From JAICKM01 sp038228295 (GTDB lineage Bacteria; Chloroflexota; Chloroflexia; QHBQ01; JAICKM01), in the NCBI GenBank assembly GCA_038228295.1, contig JBBRPH010000019.1:14729-78728 (forward strand): a stretch of 64,000 nucleotides of DNA. The letters run 5' to 3'. The notes under the pieces are model-generated. The model was not told the DNA's origin and did not search any database. It worked only from the letters and a program-made list of their open reading frames with translations. The stretch's first letter is position 1. Each line of letters starts with the position of its first letter. The position numbers were made by a program, and so were the translations under genes. Of the stretch, positions 23,160 through 32,437 are shown in pieces.

Positions 23160-25265
23160 ATGGAACAAGAGGCGCTGTATAGTCTGGCGGCCTGGACGGG
23201 GCAGCGGGCCGCCCGCGGGCTGCGTTGGAGCCGCGCCCTGTTGGAGCGGCACTTGCTGTTTCTGCCGGTGCTGATCACCGCCGTCTGGTTGCGCCTGACC
23301 AACCTGGACGCGACTAGCCTGTGGTTCGACGAACTATGGCAGGCGGCGGTGGCGCAGCGGCCGCTGGACGCGGTGCTGGCCGGGGCGCGGGCCCACACGG
23401 CCATGACCCCGCTCGATTACCTACTCGGCTGGGTGGTCCACCATTTCGCGGCCACTGATTTTGCGGTACGCCTGCCGGCCGCGCTATTCGGTAGCGCCAC
23501 GCTAGTCCTGCTCTATTGGCTGGGCTGCCTGCTGTTCGGCCGGCGCACGGCGTGGCTGGGCAGCCTGCTGCTGGCCGGCGCGCCGTTGCATCTGTTCTAC
23601 TCACGCGAAGCCCGTCCCTATGCGATCTTGACCTTTATGACGCTGGCTGTCATGCTGGCTTTCTACTATCTGTGGCGCACGCCGACGCGGCGCACGATGC
23701 TGGTCTATGCCCTGGTGGTGACGCTCGGACTCTATAGCCACTATTTTGTGGGCCTGCCGGCGGCGGTCCAGTGGCTGGTCGCGCTACCGGCGGGCCTGAT
23801 CGGCCTGCTGCGGCGCAGCGACCCGACGCGGGCGCACGACCGCGCGCTAGCGGGCCGCCTGACGGTCGCGCTGGTGGCGGCGGGGCTGCTGTTCCTGCCG
23901 TGGGTGGTTTATGACCTGGTGTTGGGTGGCGGCGAAGCGCAATTCGGCGTGCTGGGCATCTTCGGCGCGGGGTCGTTGGTCGGGGCGCTCGATACTACGG
24001 TGACGGCCTTCGGCCAGGTGCTGGTCGACCCGGCGCTAACTCGGCTGCCGCTGCTGCTCTTGTGGCTAATCGGCAGCGCCGTGGCGTTGCTACGCGGCCC
24101 GGCCCCGGTCCGCGCCGTCGCCCTGCTGCTGCCGCTAACCGTGCCGCTGGTCTGGGGCTTAGACGCCGCCACAGCCTACTTCTTCGCCGTCCGCCAGGTG
24201 GTCTACGGCGTGCCCGTGTACCTCCTGCTGGTGGCCTACGGCGTGGCCGTACTCTGGCGCGCCGGCCGCCGCGCGCTGACCGCCGTCGTCGCACAGGGGT
24301 CGCTGCATGGTGGGGCATGGGCGCGCCCCGTGGGCCGGCTCGCCGGGGCGGCGCTGCTCGGCGCGATCCTGCTGGCGCCTGTGGCGCAGGCGCGCAACGC
24401 GGTCAAGACCAATCCCGGCGATTGGCAGCGCCACTGGCAAGAGGAAAGCTGGCGCCAGGCCGCCGATTATATCAGCGGCTACCTGGCCCCCGGCGACGTG
24501 GTGCTGACCACGCAAACGTGTTCCGGCGTGGGCTTTGCCTTTAACTGTCTGGACTATTACCATCCGGGGCTGGCCCGCATCACCCGCGCGGTTGGGTCAC
24601 TGGATGAGCTGAAAACGCAATATGCCGCCAGCGAAGGTAATACCTGGATTTTGTTGGCCCAGAACTACAACCGCACGTTTTTCAAGGGCAACACCGAGTT
24701 AATTCCCTGGATTCAGCAACAGGGACTGCAACTCGATACCCTCAGCCTGCTGTCGTTGGCCTACCCGGCCGGTCGGTTGCGCCTGCGCCCGCCGCAGGGC
24801 TTGCCGGCCGCCGCGTTCCAGACGCTGTTCGGCACCAGCAGCGCGGGCGGCGGCATCTTGCGCCTGACGCGCCGCCGGCCCGACGCAGCGCCGAGTGTGG
24901 CGGTGAGCCGATTGTTGCTCGCGCCCGGTCGCCGCTATCAGATCACGTTTGACTATCGCGCCCCGGAGGCGAACACCGGCTTACTCACCGCCTCGGTAGA
25001 CGCGCCGGATGCCGTCATTCCGGGGCGCCTGTTCAAATACACCAGCCCCGACCTGCCCGCGACCTGGCGCAACGCCATACTGACCTATACGGCGGCCGCC
25101 GATCCGCAAACCAGCGATGCCGCCTACCTGGTCATGCGCTACGACGGCCTCGGCGCAGTTGCCGTGCGCAATATCCTGGTCTACGATATATCGCCGCGCG
25201 ATGCCGGCACGCAGGATGTGCGCCTGATTCGCCCGCTGCTCACCCCCGCCGTGGTGGAGCCGTAA
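23160..25265 (+). CDS. GT39/ArnT-like membrane glycosyltransferase
   Basis: A 701-residue polytopic membrane protein of the dolichyl-phosphate-mannose-type (GT-C) family. After the first helix comes LTNLDATSLWFDELWQA, with the catalytic acidic pair D57-E58 in the first outer loop. About twelve hydrophobic helices follow to residue ~430. The C-terminal ~250 residues are a soluble outer domain (YISGYLAPGDVVLTTQ, then a beta-sandwich-like end). It would transfer a sugar from a polyprenyl-phosphate donor to protein, lipid or glycan outside the membrane. GGGAG precedes the ATG, and TATACT at 23018-23023 is a possible -10 box. Confidence 0.88.
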   Translation: MEQEALYSLAAWTGQRAARGLRWSRALLERHLLFLPVLITAVWLRLTNLDATSLWFDELWQAAVAQRPLDAVLAGARAHTAMTPLDYLLGWVVHHFAATDFAVRLPAALFGSATLVLLYWLGCLLFGRRTAWLGSLLLAGAPLHLFYSREARPYAILTFMTLAVMLAFYYLWRTPTRRTMLVYALVVTLGLYSHYFVGLPAAVQWLVALPAGLIGLLRRSDPTRAHDRALAGRLTVALVAAGLLFLPWVVYDLVLGGGEAQFGVLGIFGAGSLVGALDTTVTAFGQVLVDPALTRLPLLLLWLIGSAVALLRGPAPVRAVALLLPLTVPLVWGLDAATAYFFAVRQVVYGVPVYLLLVAYGVAVLWRAGRRALTAVVAQGSLHGGAWARPVGRLAGAALLGAILLAPVAQARNAVKTNPGDWQRHWQEESWRQAADYISGYLAPGDVVLTTQTCSGVGFAFNCLDYYHPGLARITRAVGSLDELKTQYAASEGNTWILLAQNYNRTFFKGNTELIPWIQQQGLQLDTLSLLSLAYPAGRLRLRPPQGLPAAAFQTLFGTSSAGGGILRLTRRRPDAAPSVAVSRLLLAPGRRYQITFDYRAPEANTGLLTASVDAPDAVIPGRLFKYTSPDLPATWRNAILTYTAAADPQTSDAAYLVMRYDGLGAVAVRNILVYDISPRDAGTQDVRLIRPLLTPAVVEP

Positions 25266-25267
25266 GC

Positions 25268-25558
25268 CGGCGGGAGACGAGTTGTGCGGTTTGCGCGGTA
25301 GAGCAGTGAAGAGCGACGGGTGGGCTAGATCGAGAACACGGATATGCGCCCAGAGGTGGGCGTGGTCGGCGGCGGTCAGCATGAAGGGCCCAAAGTCGGC
25401 CGTCTGACCCAAAACGGTGTGGCACAGGGGCAGGCGGCCGTCGCCGGTCAGCTCCAGCGTCCAACGACCGCTCGGATGGATGACCCAGCCCCCCTGTCGA
25501 ACTCGAAAACCGGCGTAGCCATCCGAGCGATCCTGCGCGTTTGCTAGGTCCAAGTATC
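25268..25558 (-). pseudogene. Remnant of an unknown protein gene
   Basis: Between the GT39 stop and the hydrolase stop (25266-25575) the minus strand reads as a protein-like stretch with GC-rich third positions. It includes GYAGFRVRQGGWVIHPSGRW, LTGDGRLPLCHTVLGQ and LTAADHAHLWAHIRVLDL. The frame has no stop here and runs on antisense into the GT39 gene, and no ATG with a ribosome binding site opens it (TTG near 25552 is the best). I read it as a gene fragment that lost its true 3' end, or possibly a small gene with a wrong-looking end. The protein family is not recognised. Confidence 0.4.
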
Positions 25559-25575
25559 CCGGCCCTACGCCGGCA

Positions 25576-26397
25576 CTATTGCCGCAGGAACGCCAGCAAA
25601 TCGTGGGCCAGCTTGTCCTTGTGCGTGGCTTGCAGGCCGTGGGGGGCATCGGCGTATTCAATGAGCTTGGCGTGCGGAACAGCCCGCGCGACTGCCCGGC
25701 TCGTCGCCTCAATCGGCACCACACGGTCGCCGGTCCCGTGAATGATCAGGGTCGGCACGGTAAAGGCCGCCAGATCCGGGCGGAAGTCGGTGGTCCCGAA
25801 CGCCGTAACGCACGCTAAGGTCGCTTGCAGACTGGCCTGGAGCGAAACACTGCGCGCCCATTCAAGCAACTCAGGACTCGCTACCGGCGACGACGGGCCA
25901 CCGCCGAAGAAATCCTTGAACATACCGGCGAAGAACTGCGCGCGGTCGTGCTTGATGCCCGCCGCGATGCCGTCCAGCGCCGCCTGATCCACCCCATGCG
26001 GATTGTCGGCGGTTTTGAGCATATACGGCACGACGGAGGAGATCAGCGCCGCCTGCGTGATATGCTTGCCGTGATGGCGCGACATATAGCGCGCGACCTC
26101 GCCGCCGGCCATCGAAAAGCCGACCAGCGCGGCATCCTGCGCCCCGGTTTCCGCGATCACCGCAGCCAGGTCGTCGGCCAACGTGTCGTAATCATAGCCG
26201 CCCCACGGCTGATCCGAGCGCCCGAAGCCGCGCCGATCATAGGCAATGGTACGAAAGCCGGCGGCAGCGAAGGCTATCGCCTGATCATCCCAACTGTCGG
26301 CCGACAGCGGCCAACCGTGTAGCAGCAGCACCGGCCGGCCGCTGCCCCAATCCTTCACATAGAGTTTGGTGTTGTCGCGCGTCGTAATATATGCCAT
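25576..26397 (-). CDS. Alpha/beta hydrolase, non-haem chloroperoxidase/arylesterase-like
   Basis: A 273-residue alpha/beta hydrolase. The catalytic triad is S95 in GFSMAGG, D224 in HGTGDRVVP and H253 in DAPHG. The oxyanion HGWP motif is at 27-30, and DRRGFGRSDQP is typical of the cofactor-free haloperoxidase/esterase group, which hydrolyses esters and can show perhydrolase activity. GGAGG lies 5 nt before the ATG. It appears monocistronic. Physiological substrate unknown. Confidence 0.93.
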   Translation of the reverse strand: MAYITTRDNTKLYVKDWGSGRPVLLLHGWPLSADSWDDQAIAFAAAGFRTIAYDRRGFGRSDQPWGGYDYDTLADDLAAVIAETGAQDAALVGFSMAGGEVARYMSRHHGKHITQAALISSVVPYMLKTADNPHGVDQAALDGIAAGIKHDRAQFFAGMFKDFFGGGPSSPVASPELLEWARSVSLQASLQATLACVTAFGTTDFRPDLAAFTVPTLIIHGTGDRVVPIEATSRAVARAVPHAKLIEYADAPHGLQATHKDKLAHDLLAFLRQ

Positions 26398-26594
26398 GGG
26401 AACCTCCGTAGTCCAGCACTTAAAACTGAGGGTTGTTGCCTAGCACGGTTTACGCCGGGAGAACAGCCGTTAGGGGGGTGGTTCGACCGGCGGCCGATGG
26501 GCAGAAGAGAGACCAGCTACCAGCGGCCCGCAGATCCGCCCATGCGCTGCTACGGCACAGCAATATATATGCCCGCTATCGCTAGCATGGCGCA

Positions 26595-27536
26595 TCACGG
26601 CAGGTAGGTGGCGAAGAAGGCTAGCACGCGCTGCAAATATTCGGCGCGGTGATCCTGGAACATTTGGACGTGGGCGGAGCCGGGAGCGATCCAGGACTGA
26701 AAATGGGGGTCGCTTGCGCCGATCTGTTGCAACGTATACGCCTGGCTAACCGGGATATACGTGTCGCTGCCGCCATGGATCAGGAACACGGGGCGGCTAC
26801 CGAGGCGCGCCATCTCCTGCTGCGGTTTATTATCAACCACATCCATGCCGAATAGCCCCTGCGCGGCCGCCAGGATGCCGGGCAAAAAGATCGGGGGTAG
26901 CCCGCTCACTTCGGTAAAATGGCGCGCGATGATCGGCTCCAGGTCGGCGAACGGCGAATCCAGCACCACCGCACGCAGTTCGGGGTGCGTGGGCGTGACC
27001 CGCAGCAGCGTGCCCGCGCCCATCGAAAAGCCGATCGCGCCGATGTGTTGCGCGCCGCGCCGCTGCACATAGGCCAGCGCGCCCGCCACATCGCGCCGTT
27101 CCCAGTCGCCGATAGAATAGCGGTCGCCGCCGGACGTGCCGTGGGCGCGAAAGTCGAAGGCGAAGACGTTGTAGCCCTGCGCCAACAGGCCATGTGCCAG
27201 ATCCATCAGCCCAATGCTGGGATCATCGCGGCGCCCGTCGCGCCCATGCAACAGCAGGATCGTCCCTTTGTCGCCGCCGGCGATCCACCAACCCCGCAAA
27301 GGGATGCCGTCGGTCGCGCTGGCGAACTGCACATCCACGCAGGTCAGCCCGTAGTCGCGGCACTGCCCCACCGGTTGGCGCAGCGGGTGGGTAAACCGCT
27401 CGGCGGCATACACAGATACGAGGCCGTAGACAAAGGCGCTCAGCACCCCCGCCTCCAGCAGCCGGCGGCGCAACAGGCGGGCCGCCGATACGCGGCGCGG
27501 CGGGCTAGGCCACGCCGTGGACACGGAACCGGCCAT
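26595..27536 (-). CDS. Membrane-anchored alpha/beta hydrolase
   Basis: A 313-residue protein with an Arg-rich N-terminus and one hydrophobic segment (about 29-45), then a hydrolase domain. The nucleophile elbow is GFSMGAG, LLLHGRDG gives the oxyanion region, HGGSDTYIP carries the acid, and a histidine near the end (SAHVQMF) completes the triad. The layout resembles the YqkD/BEM46-like peptidase or esterase group facing the outside of the membrane. The 197 bp between this gene and the next hydrolase shows no other gene. Confidence 0.88.
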   Translation of the reverse strand: MAGSVSTAWPSPPRRVSAARLLRRRLLEAGVLSAFVYGLVSVYAAERFTHPLRQPVGQCRDYGLTCVDVQFASATDGIPLRGWWIAGGDKGTILLLHGRDGRRDDPSIGLMDLAHGLLAQGYNVFAFDFRAHGTSGGDRYSIGDWERRDVAGALAYVQRRGAQHIGAIGFSMGAGTLLRVTPTHPELRAVVLDSPFADLEPIIARHFTEVSGLPPIFLPGILAAAQGLFGMDVVDNKPQQEMARLGSRPVFLIHGGSDTYIPVSQAYTLQQIGASDPHFQSWIAPGSAHVQMFQDHRAEYLQRVLAFFATYLP

Positions 27537-27569
27537 AAGGCAGCCTCTTCGTCGTAAGCAACGGTGTGC

Positions 27570-27598
27570 TTGCCGGCAGACCGATTGCGTGGTATAAT
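27570..27598 (+). promoter_or_regulatory. tRNA-Arg promoter
   Basis: TTGCCG (27570-27575) and TATAAT (27593-27598) with 17-nt spacing. Transcription would start about 4 nt before the mature tRNA 5' end. Confidence 0.85.
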
Positions 27599-27608
27599 AG
27601 GGCCAGAC

Positions 27609-27680
27609 GCGCCTGTAGCTCAGTGGATAGAGCGCCAGCCTCCGGAGCTGGATGCAGGGGTTCGAGTCCCTTCAGGCGTA
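27609..27680 (+). tRNA. tRNA-Arg (anticodon CCG)
   Basis: A complete cloverleaf: acceptor GCGCCTG pairs with CAGGCGT (27673-27679, with a terminal G-U), D arm GCTC/GAGC, anticodon stem CCAGC/GCTGG with loop CTCCGGA giving anticodon CCG (reads CGG), and a T arm containing GGTTCGAGTCC. The discriminator is A27680. CCA is not encoded. It has its own promoter and a hairpin downstream, so it is a single-gene unit. Confidence 0.96.
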
Positions 27681-27694
27681 CCCGCTCATAGCAT

Positions 27695-27724
27695 GACCGC
27701 CGATCCAGCATTGGATCGGCGGTC
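27695..27724. terminator. Perfect hairpin after tRNA-Arg
   Basis: GACCGCCGATCCA (27695-27707) and its exact complement at 27712-27724 form a 13-bp stem with a 4-nt loop, 14 nt after the tRNA. It lies between the tRNA and a convergent gene and could end both transcripts. The T-run is poor (TGCGTTTG). Confidence 0.75.
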
Positions 27725-27741
27725 TGCGTTTGCGCCCGGCC

Positions 27742-28989
27742 TTAGCGGGCGGGCACCACATCGTAGCTGGTTATATAGGTCGGCACCACAAAGGTGATCA
27801 CTTCGTCGTCGCTGCGTGTCGGGTTAATGGCCGTGAAATAGCCGGCCCGCCCATATTGCGCCCGTGCGTCATTCTGCTGCTCCGGCGCGGCAGCGGCAAA
27901 CAGACGACCGCTGCGGTCGCGCAAGGCCACACTACGCGACCCCACCGACTCCGGCGCCGTGCCGATATTGCTGACCCGCCAGACGATGGTCACAAACTTA
28001 TTGCCGGCGGGGAGCGCGTTACCGTTGAGGCTGCCCGCCTCTTGCACCGCCAGCACGGTGGCGCGCAATTGACCCTGGCCGGTGGTGCCGACAAACGTCA
28101 AGACCTCGCCGACCGGTGGCAGATCCACCGTGGGGGGGCCGGGCGGCGGCGGCGGCAGAGTCTGGATGCCGCTACCTCCACCGGGCGGCGGCGGCGGCAA
28201 GATGGGGACCGGCACCGGCGGCGCAATCGGGGCCGGCGGGGGAAAGGCCGGCGGCGACACCACCGGCGGCACATAGATCGCGCCGGGCGGCGCGGCGGGC
28301 GGCGCCGGCGGCACATAGATCGCACCCGGCGGCGCGGCCGGCGGCAGCGTTTGGGTGCTGCCCGTCGGCCGGCGGTTCAGCCAGAGGCGGCCCAACGGCA
28401 GCGGTTGGACCGCCGGCCGCGATTGCAGTTCGCCGTACTCAAAATATTGCACGGTGTAGACGCGCCCGTTGCTAGGATCGGCCTCGCTGAACTCGCCCGT
28501 GATCGGGCGGCCCAGCGTCTGCGCGCCCTGCCGGCTCTGCCACCAGGTGAGGAAGCCACCCCCCACGAACGCGCCGGTGGCCGGAAAGTAGAGCGCCGGC
28601 GCATTGCTCCCGGCGCGGTTGGTGCCCAGGGCGGCGTAGGCCCGCCCCGGATAGAGCGCCGCATAGCGCAGGCGGCCCAGCGGCGCCTGCACCACCTGGC
28701 TGCCGGCGGGCAAGTTAGCGTGGTACTCGAACACGGCGTTGACCAGATATTGGTCGCGATAGGCGCGGCCCGCACTGTCGTATTGCACCCGCTCGGCCGT
28801 GATCGGCACGCCGAAGACGGCAAAATCGCCGTGGCTGTTCCAATATTGATAGAAGCCCCCACTCAGGCTTTGCCCGGTTTCGGGAAAGTAGCGGCCGTTG
28901 CCGAGGCCACCCGCCTGGGCCGGCCCCGCGCCCAGGCTCAGGGCCGCCACCGTAAGCAGCAGCGCCGCGCAGCAGATGAGTTTCCGCAC
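27742..28989 (-). CDS. Secreted protein with YFPxTG repeats, proline-rich linker and DUF4352-like domain
   Basis: A 415-residue exported protein. GTG 28989 is chosen because AAGGAGG sits 8 nt upstream; the signal peptide (VRKLICCAALLLTVAAL, ending AQA) follows at once. Two repeats open with RYFPETGQSLSGGFYQYW and LYFPATGAFVGGGFLTWW, a module common in secreted Chloroflexota proteins. Next comes a Pro/Gly-rich linker of about 90 residues with repeated PPGAIYVPP. The C-terminal ~120 residues (LPAGNKFVTIVWRVSNIGTAP, VALRDRSGRLF) match DUF4352-type immunoglobulin-like domains. A role in cell-surface binding is likely; no enzyme motif is present. Confidence 0.85.
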   Translation of the reverse strand: MRKLICCAALLLTVAALSLGAGPAQAGGLGNGRYFPETGQSLSGGFYQYWNSHGDFAVFGVPITAERVQYDSAGRAYRDQYLVNAVFEYHANLPAGSQVVQAPLGRLRYAALYPGRAYAALGTNRAGSNAPALYFPATGAFVGGGFLTWWQSRQGAQTLGRPITGEFSEADPSNGRVYTVQYFEYGELQSRPAVQPLPLGRLWLNRRPTGSTQTLPPAAPPGAIYVPPAPPAAPPGAIYVPPVVSPPAFPPPAPIAPPVPVPILPPPPPGGGSGIQTLPPPPPGPPTVDLPPVGEVLTFVGTTGQGQLRATVLAVQEAGSLNGNALPAGNKFVTIVWRVSNIGTAPESVGSRSVALRDRSGRLFAAAAPEQQNDARAQYGRAGYFTAINPTRSDDEVITFVVPTYITSYDVVPAR

Positions 28990-29129
28990 AGACCATTCCT
29001 CCTTATATAGGACTGTAGGGCCGGCCGTCACCCAGCTTGCACGTATTAGGAACGCGGACCCATCGGCAGATGGGTCTTGTCAGGTATACACAGGGAAAAA
29101 GCGATCTCGGTTGGAGAGGAGTGGTGTGG

Positions 29130-29200
29130 TTCGGGGACAGGGATTCGAACCCCAACTCTCAGCTCCAAAGGCTGGTGTCCTACCGTTAGACGATCCCCGA
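29130..29200 (-). tRNA. tRNA-Gln (anticodon TTG)
   Basis: On the minus strand the acceptor TCGGGGA pairs perfectly with TCCCCGA (29131-29137). The anticodon stem-loop has loop CTTTGGA, giving TTG, which reads CAA (Gln). The T arm contains GGTTCGAATCC. The discriminator is A (29130) and CCA is not encoded. The anticodon stem has one C-A mismatch at its outer end. Confidence 0.95.
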
Positions 29201-29214
29201 ATAGACTACTCCGC

Positions 29215-29243
29215 AGTATACAGAATCTCGCGCCACTTGTCAA
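29215..29243 (-). promoter_or_regulatory. tRNA-Gln promoter
   Basis: On the minus strand TTGACA (29243-29238) and TATACT (29220-29215) are 17 nt apart, ending 14 nt before the tRNA. The -35 box overlaps the last codons of the neighbouring Nudix-like gene. Confidence 0.88.
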
Positions 29244-29851
29244 AGGCTATCGTCACGCTGTTGGCGCTGCAACGCGCCCGCCGATTGCACCAGCCAATAA
29301 TCACACTCGGCAGTGAACTGCGCTGTGGCCGCCGCCAGCGTCTGCCGCCGCAACGCGCCCCAGCAGTCGGCGACCGTGCGGGCCTGGGCCTCGCCCGGCG
29401 GCAAGAACGCCCGCCCACCCCAGGTGCCCGGCGGCAGCCGCCCGATAGCACCCACCGCTCCCCACAGGCAGGCCGTCCAACCCCAGCCGGCCTGGATCGC
29501 CGCCGGTCCCCAATCAATCAGGCCGAACAGGCGCAATGTGGCCGGCCAGACCCCGGTGTGGTGCGCCAGCAACTCCTCGGCATAATCGGTCAGATTGGCC
29601 GTGAGCGGCAGCTTACCGTGCGGCAAATCCCAGGCCGCCGCAGCGGGCGCCGCCGGGCGCACCATCAACAGCGCGCCGTCGTCACGAAAGCAGGCCACCA
29701 CCAGGGCGGTACAGGGCACCGTCGCCTGTGCCAGCGCCGCCTGATAGGTCGGCAGCAACGCACGAAAACACGCCTGCCCACTCACCGCGTCCAGGTAGCC
29801 CGACGATTTCGCCGGCCCGGCGGCCGTGTCTGCCTGCGTCGTTTGCTGCAT
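29240..29851 (-). CDS. Nudix-like protein with degenerate Nudix box
   Basis: A 203-residue cytosolic protein. The fold looks like Nudix: PCTALVVACFRDDGALLMVRP forms the first strands and WDLPHGKLPL the start of the Nudix box. The box itself continues TANLTDYAEELLAHHTG, retaining the helix and the EELL..TG pattern but lacking the glutamate and arginine of GX5EX7REUXEEXGU. The metal site is therefore probably incomplete, and a binding or regulatory role is possible. The C-terminal ~90 residues are Trp/Ala-rich and unrecognised. Confidence 0.55.
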   Translation of the reverse strand: MQQTTQADTAAGPAKSSGYLDAVSGQACFRALLPTYQAALAQATVPCTALVVACFRDDGALLMVRPAAPAAAAWDLPHGKLPLTANLTDYAEELLAHHTGVWPATLRLFGLIDWGPAAIQAGWGWTACLWGAVGAIGRLPPGTWGGRAFLPPGEAQARTVADCWGALRRQTLAAATAQFTAECDYWLVQSAGALQRQQRDDSL

Positions 29852-29958
29852 CGCCCGTTCTCTCCAGCCCCCGCCTAACCCCCTAACGGGTGTAGTAGGC
29901 TGCGACCATTATAGCGCAGTTTGGCGCGGCCCGCAACAGGGAATTTCCCGGCGCGGCC

Positions 29959-30674
<716 letters not shown>

Positions 30675-30675
<1 letters not shown>

Positions 30676-31469
30676 CAGTCGCTCCCCAGGTAGGCTTCGA
30701 TCACGGCCGGGTCGCGCTGCACCGTCGCCGGATCGCCCAAGGCGATCAACTGGCCGAAGTTCAGCACCGCGATGCGGTCGCACAGGCCCATAACCAGCGG
30801 CACATGATGCTCGATCAGCACGATGGTCAACTGGAAGCGGTCGCGCAGGTCGCGGATAAAGCCGCTCAATTCGGCCTTCTCGTTGGGGTTCATGCCCGCC
30901 GCCGGTTCATCGAGCAGCAGCACGGTAGGATCGAGGGCCAGCGCGCGCGCGATTTCGAGCCGCCGCTGGTCGCCGTAGGCGAAGTTGCGCGCCTGGCCTG
31001 TGGCCCGTGCGGCCAGGCCCACCAGATCGAGCAGTTCCAGGGCGCGGCGGCGGGTGGCGGCTTCTTCGCGCCGCGCCCCCGGCAAGCCCAACACGCCCGG
31101 CAACACGCCCGTACGGGTCAGGCTATGACGGGCGATCATCACATTTTGCAGCGCCGACAGATTGCCGAACAGCCGGATGTTCTGGAAGGTCCGCGCGATG
31201 CCCAACCGCGCGATGCGGTGCGGCGGCAGGCGGGTAATGTCGGTGCCCCGCAAAGAGAGCCGGCCGCCGGTCGCCGGGATCAGGCCGGTCATCAAGTTGA
31301 ACAGCGTCGTCTTGCCCGCCCCGTTCGGCCCGATCAGGCCGAAGATTTCGCCCGGCGCAACCGTAAACGACACATTGTTGACGGCGATCAGCCCGCCGAA
31401 GCGGCGCGTCATGCCCGCTGCGGTCAGCAGCGGCGCGGCGGGGGCGGGGCGGGCGGCGGGATCGCTCAT
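30675..31469 (-). CDS. livG: Branched-chain amino acid ABC transporter ATPase LivG
   Basis: A 264-residue ABC ATPase with Walker A GPNGAGKTT, FQNIRLFGNLSALQN (Q-loop region), YGDQRRLEIARAL as the LivG-type signature, Walker B VLLLDEPAAGMNP and LIEHHVPLVM as the H-loop. The YGDQRR signature in place of LSGGQ is normal for LivG. It overlaps livM by 4 nt and livF by 1 nt. Confidence 0.95.
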
Positions 31470-32437
31470 AGCGGCGGCTCCCCTTTAGCACCGACCGGGG
31501 CAGCGGGCGGCTTACGCCGGCGCCGCTCGAATAAGGCGGGGGTGATCAAGCCCTGCGGCAAGAAGACGGTGCCCAGCACCAGCAGCCCGCCGTAGATGAT
31601 CAGCCGCCCGTCTTTCATAAACTGGCCCAACCAGGCCGGCAAGCCGCCGGTATCCGATGCTTGGCGCAACACTTCGGGCAGCGCGGTGAGGATCATCGCC
31701 CCCAGCACCGGGCCGAGCGCGCTGCGCGAGCCGCCGATCAGCACAAAGGCCAGCAGGGCGATACCGGCATCAAACGTGCCCTGGCGGGCGTTCCAGGTGT
31801 TGATGAAATGCGCGCTGAGTGCGCCGACCATCCCGGCCAGCCCCGCGCCCAGCGTGAAAGCCAGCACTTTGTAGCCGGTCGGGTTGATGCCCATCGCGTC
31901 GGCGGCCAGTTCGTCTTCACGGATCGCGATAAATGCGCGGCCCACGCGGATGCGTTCCAGGCGCGCCGTAAACAGCAGCGCCCCCACCAATAGCGGCCCG
32001 GCCAGCCAGAGGTAGGCCAGCTTGGACGGGTCGTTATAGGGCTGCGGGATACCGAAAATCCCAACCGCGCCGCCGGTGATCTCCACGTTCAGCGACACCA
32101 CGCGCAGGATTTCGACAAAAGCGATGGTGGCGAGGGCCAGATAGATGCCGCGCAGCCGCAACGCGGGCACCCCCACGATCACGGCCGCCACCGCACAAAC
32201 CAGCCCGGCCAGCGCCATTTCGAGCAACACCAGCGGCACCGGGTACAGGTCGCCTTGCCAGGTGAAATGCTTACCGTCGGACAGCACGGCCGCGATATAG
32301 CCGCCCAGCGCGTAAAAGCCGGGGCCGGCGAGCGACAGTTGCCCGGCCATCAGCGGCAGGTAGAGCGACAACGCCAGCGTCGCGGCCAGCGTCATCGAGA
32401 CGATGAGGAAGCCGTTGGTAGCAAAAAACTCGGTCAT
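31466..32437 (-). CDS. livM: Branched-chain amino acid ABC transporter permease LivM
   Basis: A 323-residue polytopic permease. LRGIYLALATIAFVEILRVV and GGSRSALGPVLGAMILTALPE are conserved LivM features, the latter around the cytosolic coupling helix that contacts the ATPases. The C-terminus has an extra Arg/Lys-rich tail. Overlaps both livH and livG by 4 nt. Confidence 0.94.
   Translation of the reverse strand: MTEFFATNGFLIVSMTLAATLALSLYLPLMAGQLSLAGPGFYALGGYIAAVLSDGKHFTWQGDLYPVPLVLLEMALAGLVCAVAAVIVGVPALRLRGIYLALATIAFVEILRVVSLNVEITGGAVGIFGIPQPYNDPSKLAYLWLAGPLLVGALLFTARLERIRVGRAFIAIREDELAADAMGINPTGYKVLAFTLGAGLAGMVGALSAHFINTWNARQGTFDAGIALLAFVLIGGSRSALGPVLGAMILTALPEVLRQASDTGGLPAWLGQFMKDGRLIIYGGLLVLGTVFLPQGLITPALFERRRRKPPAAPVGAKGEPPL

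Noticed and set aside
26460..26510. T-box antiterminator-like GGGTGG sequence
   Set aside because: The conserved T-box core and a downstream aminoacyl-tRNA-synthetase or transport gene in the right orientation are missing.
27730..29010. Plus-strand open frame opposite the YFPxTG repeat protein
   Set aside because: The translation is Arg/His/Gly-rich with no motif, while the minus strand has a signal peptide, repeats and a DUF4352-like domain plus a good ribosome binding site.
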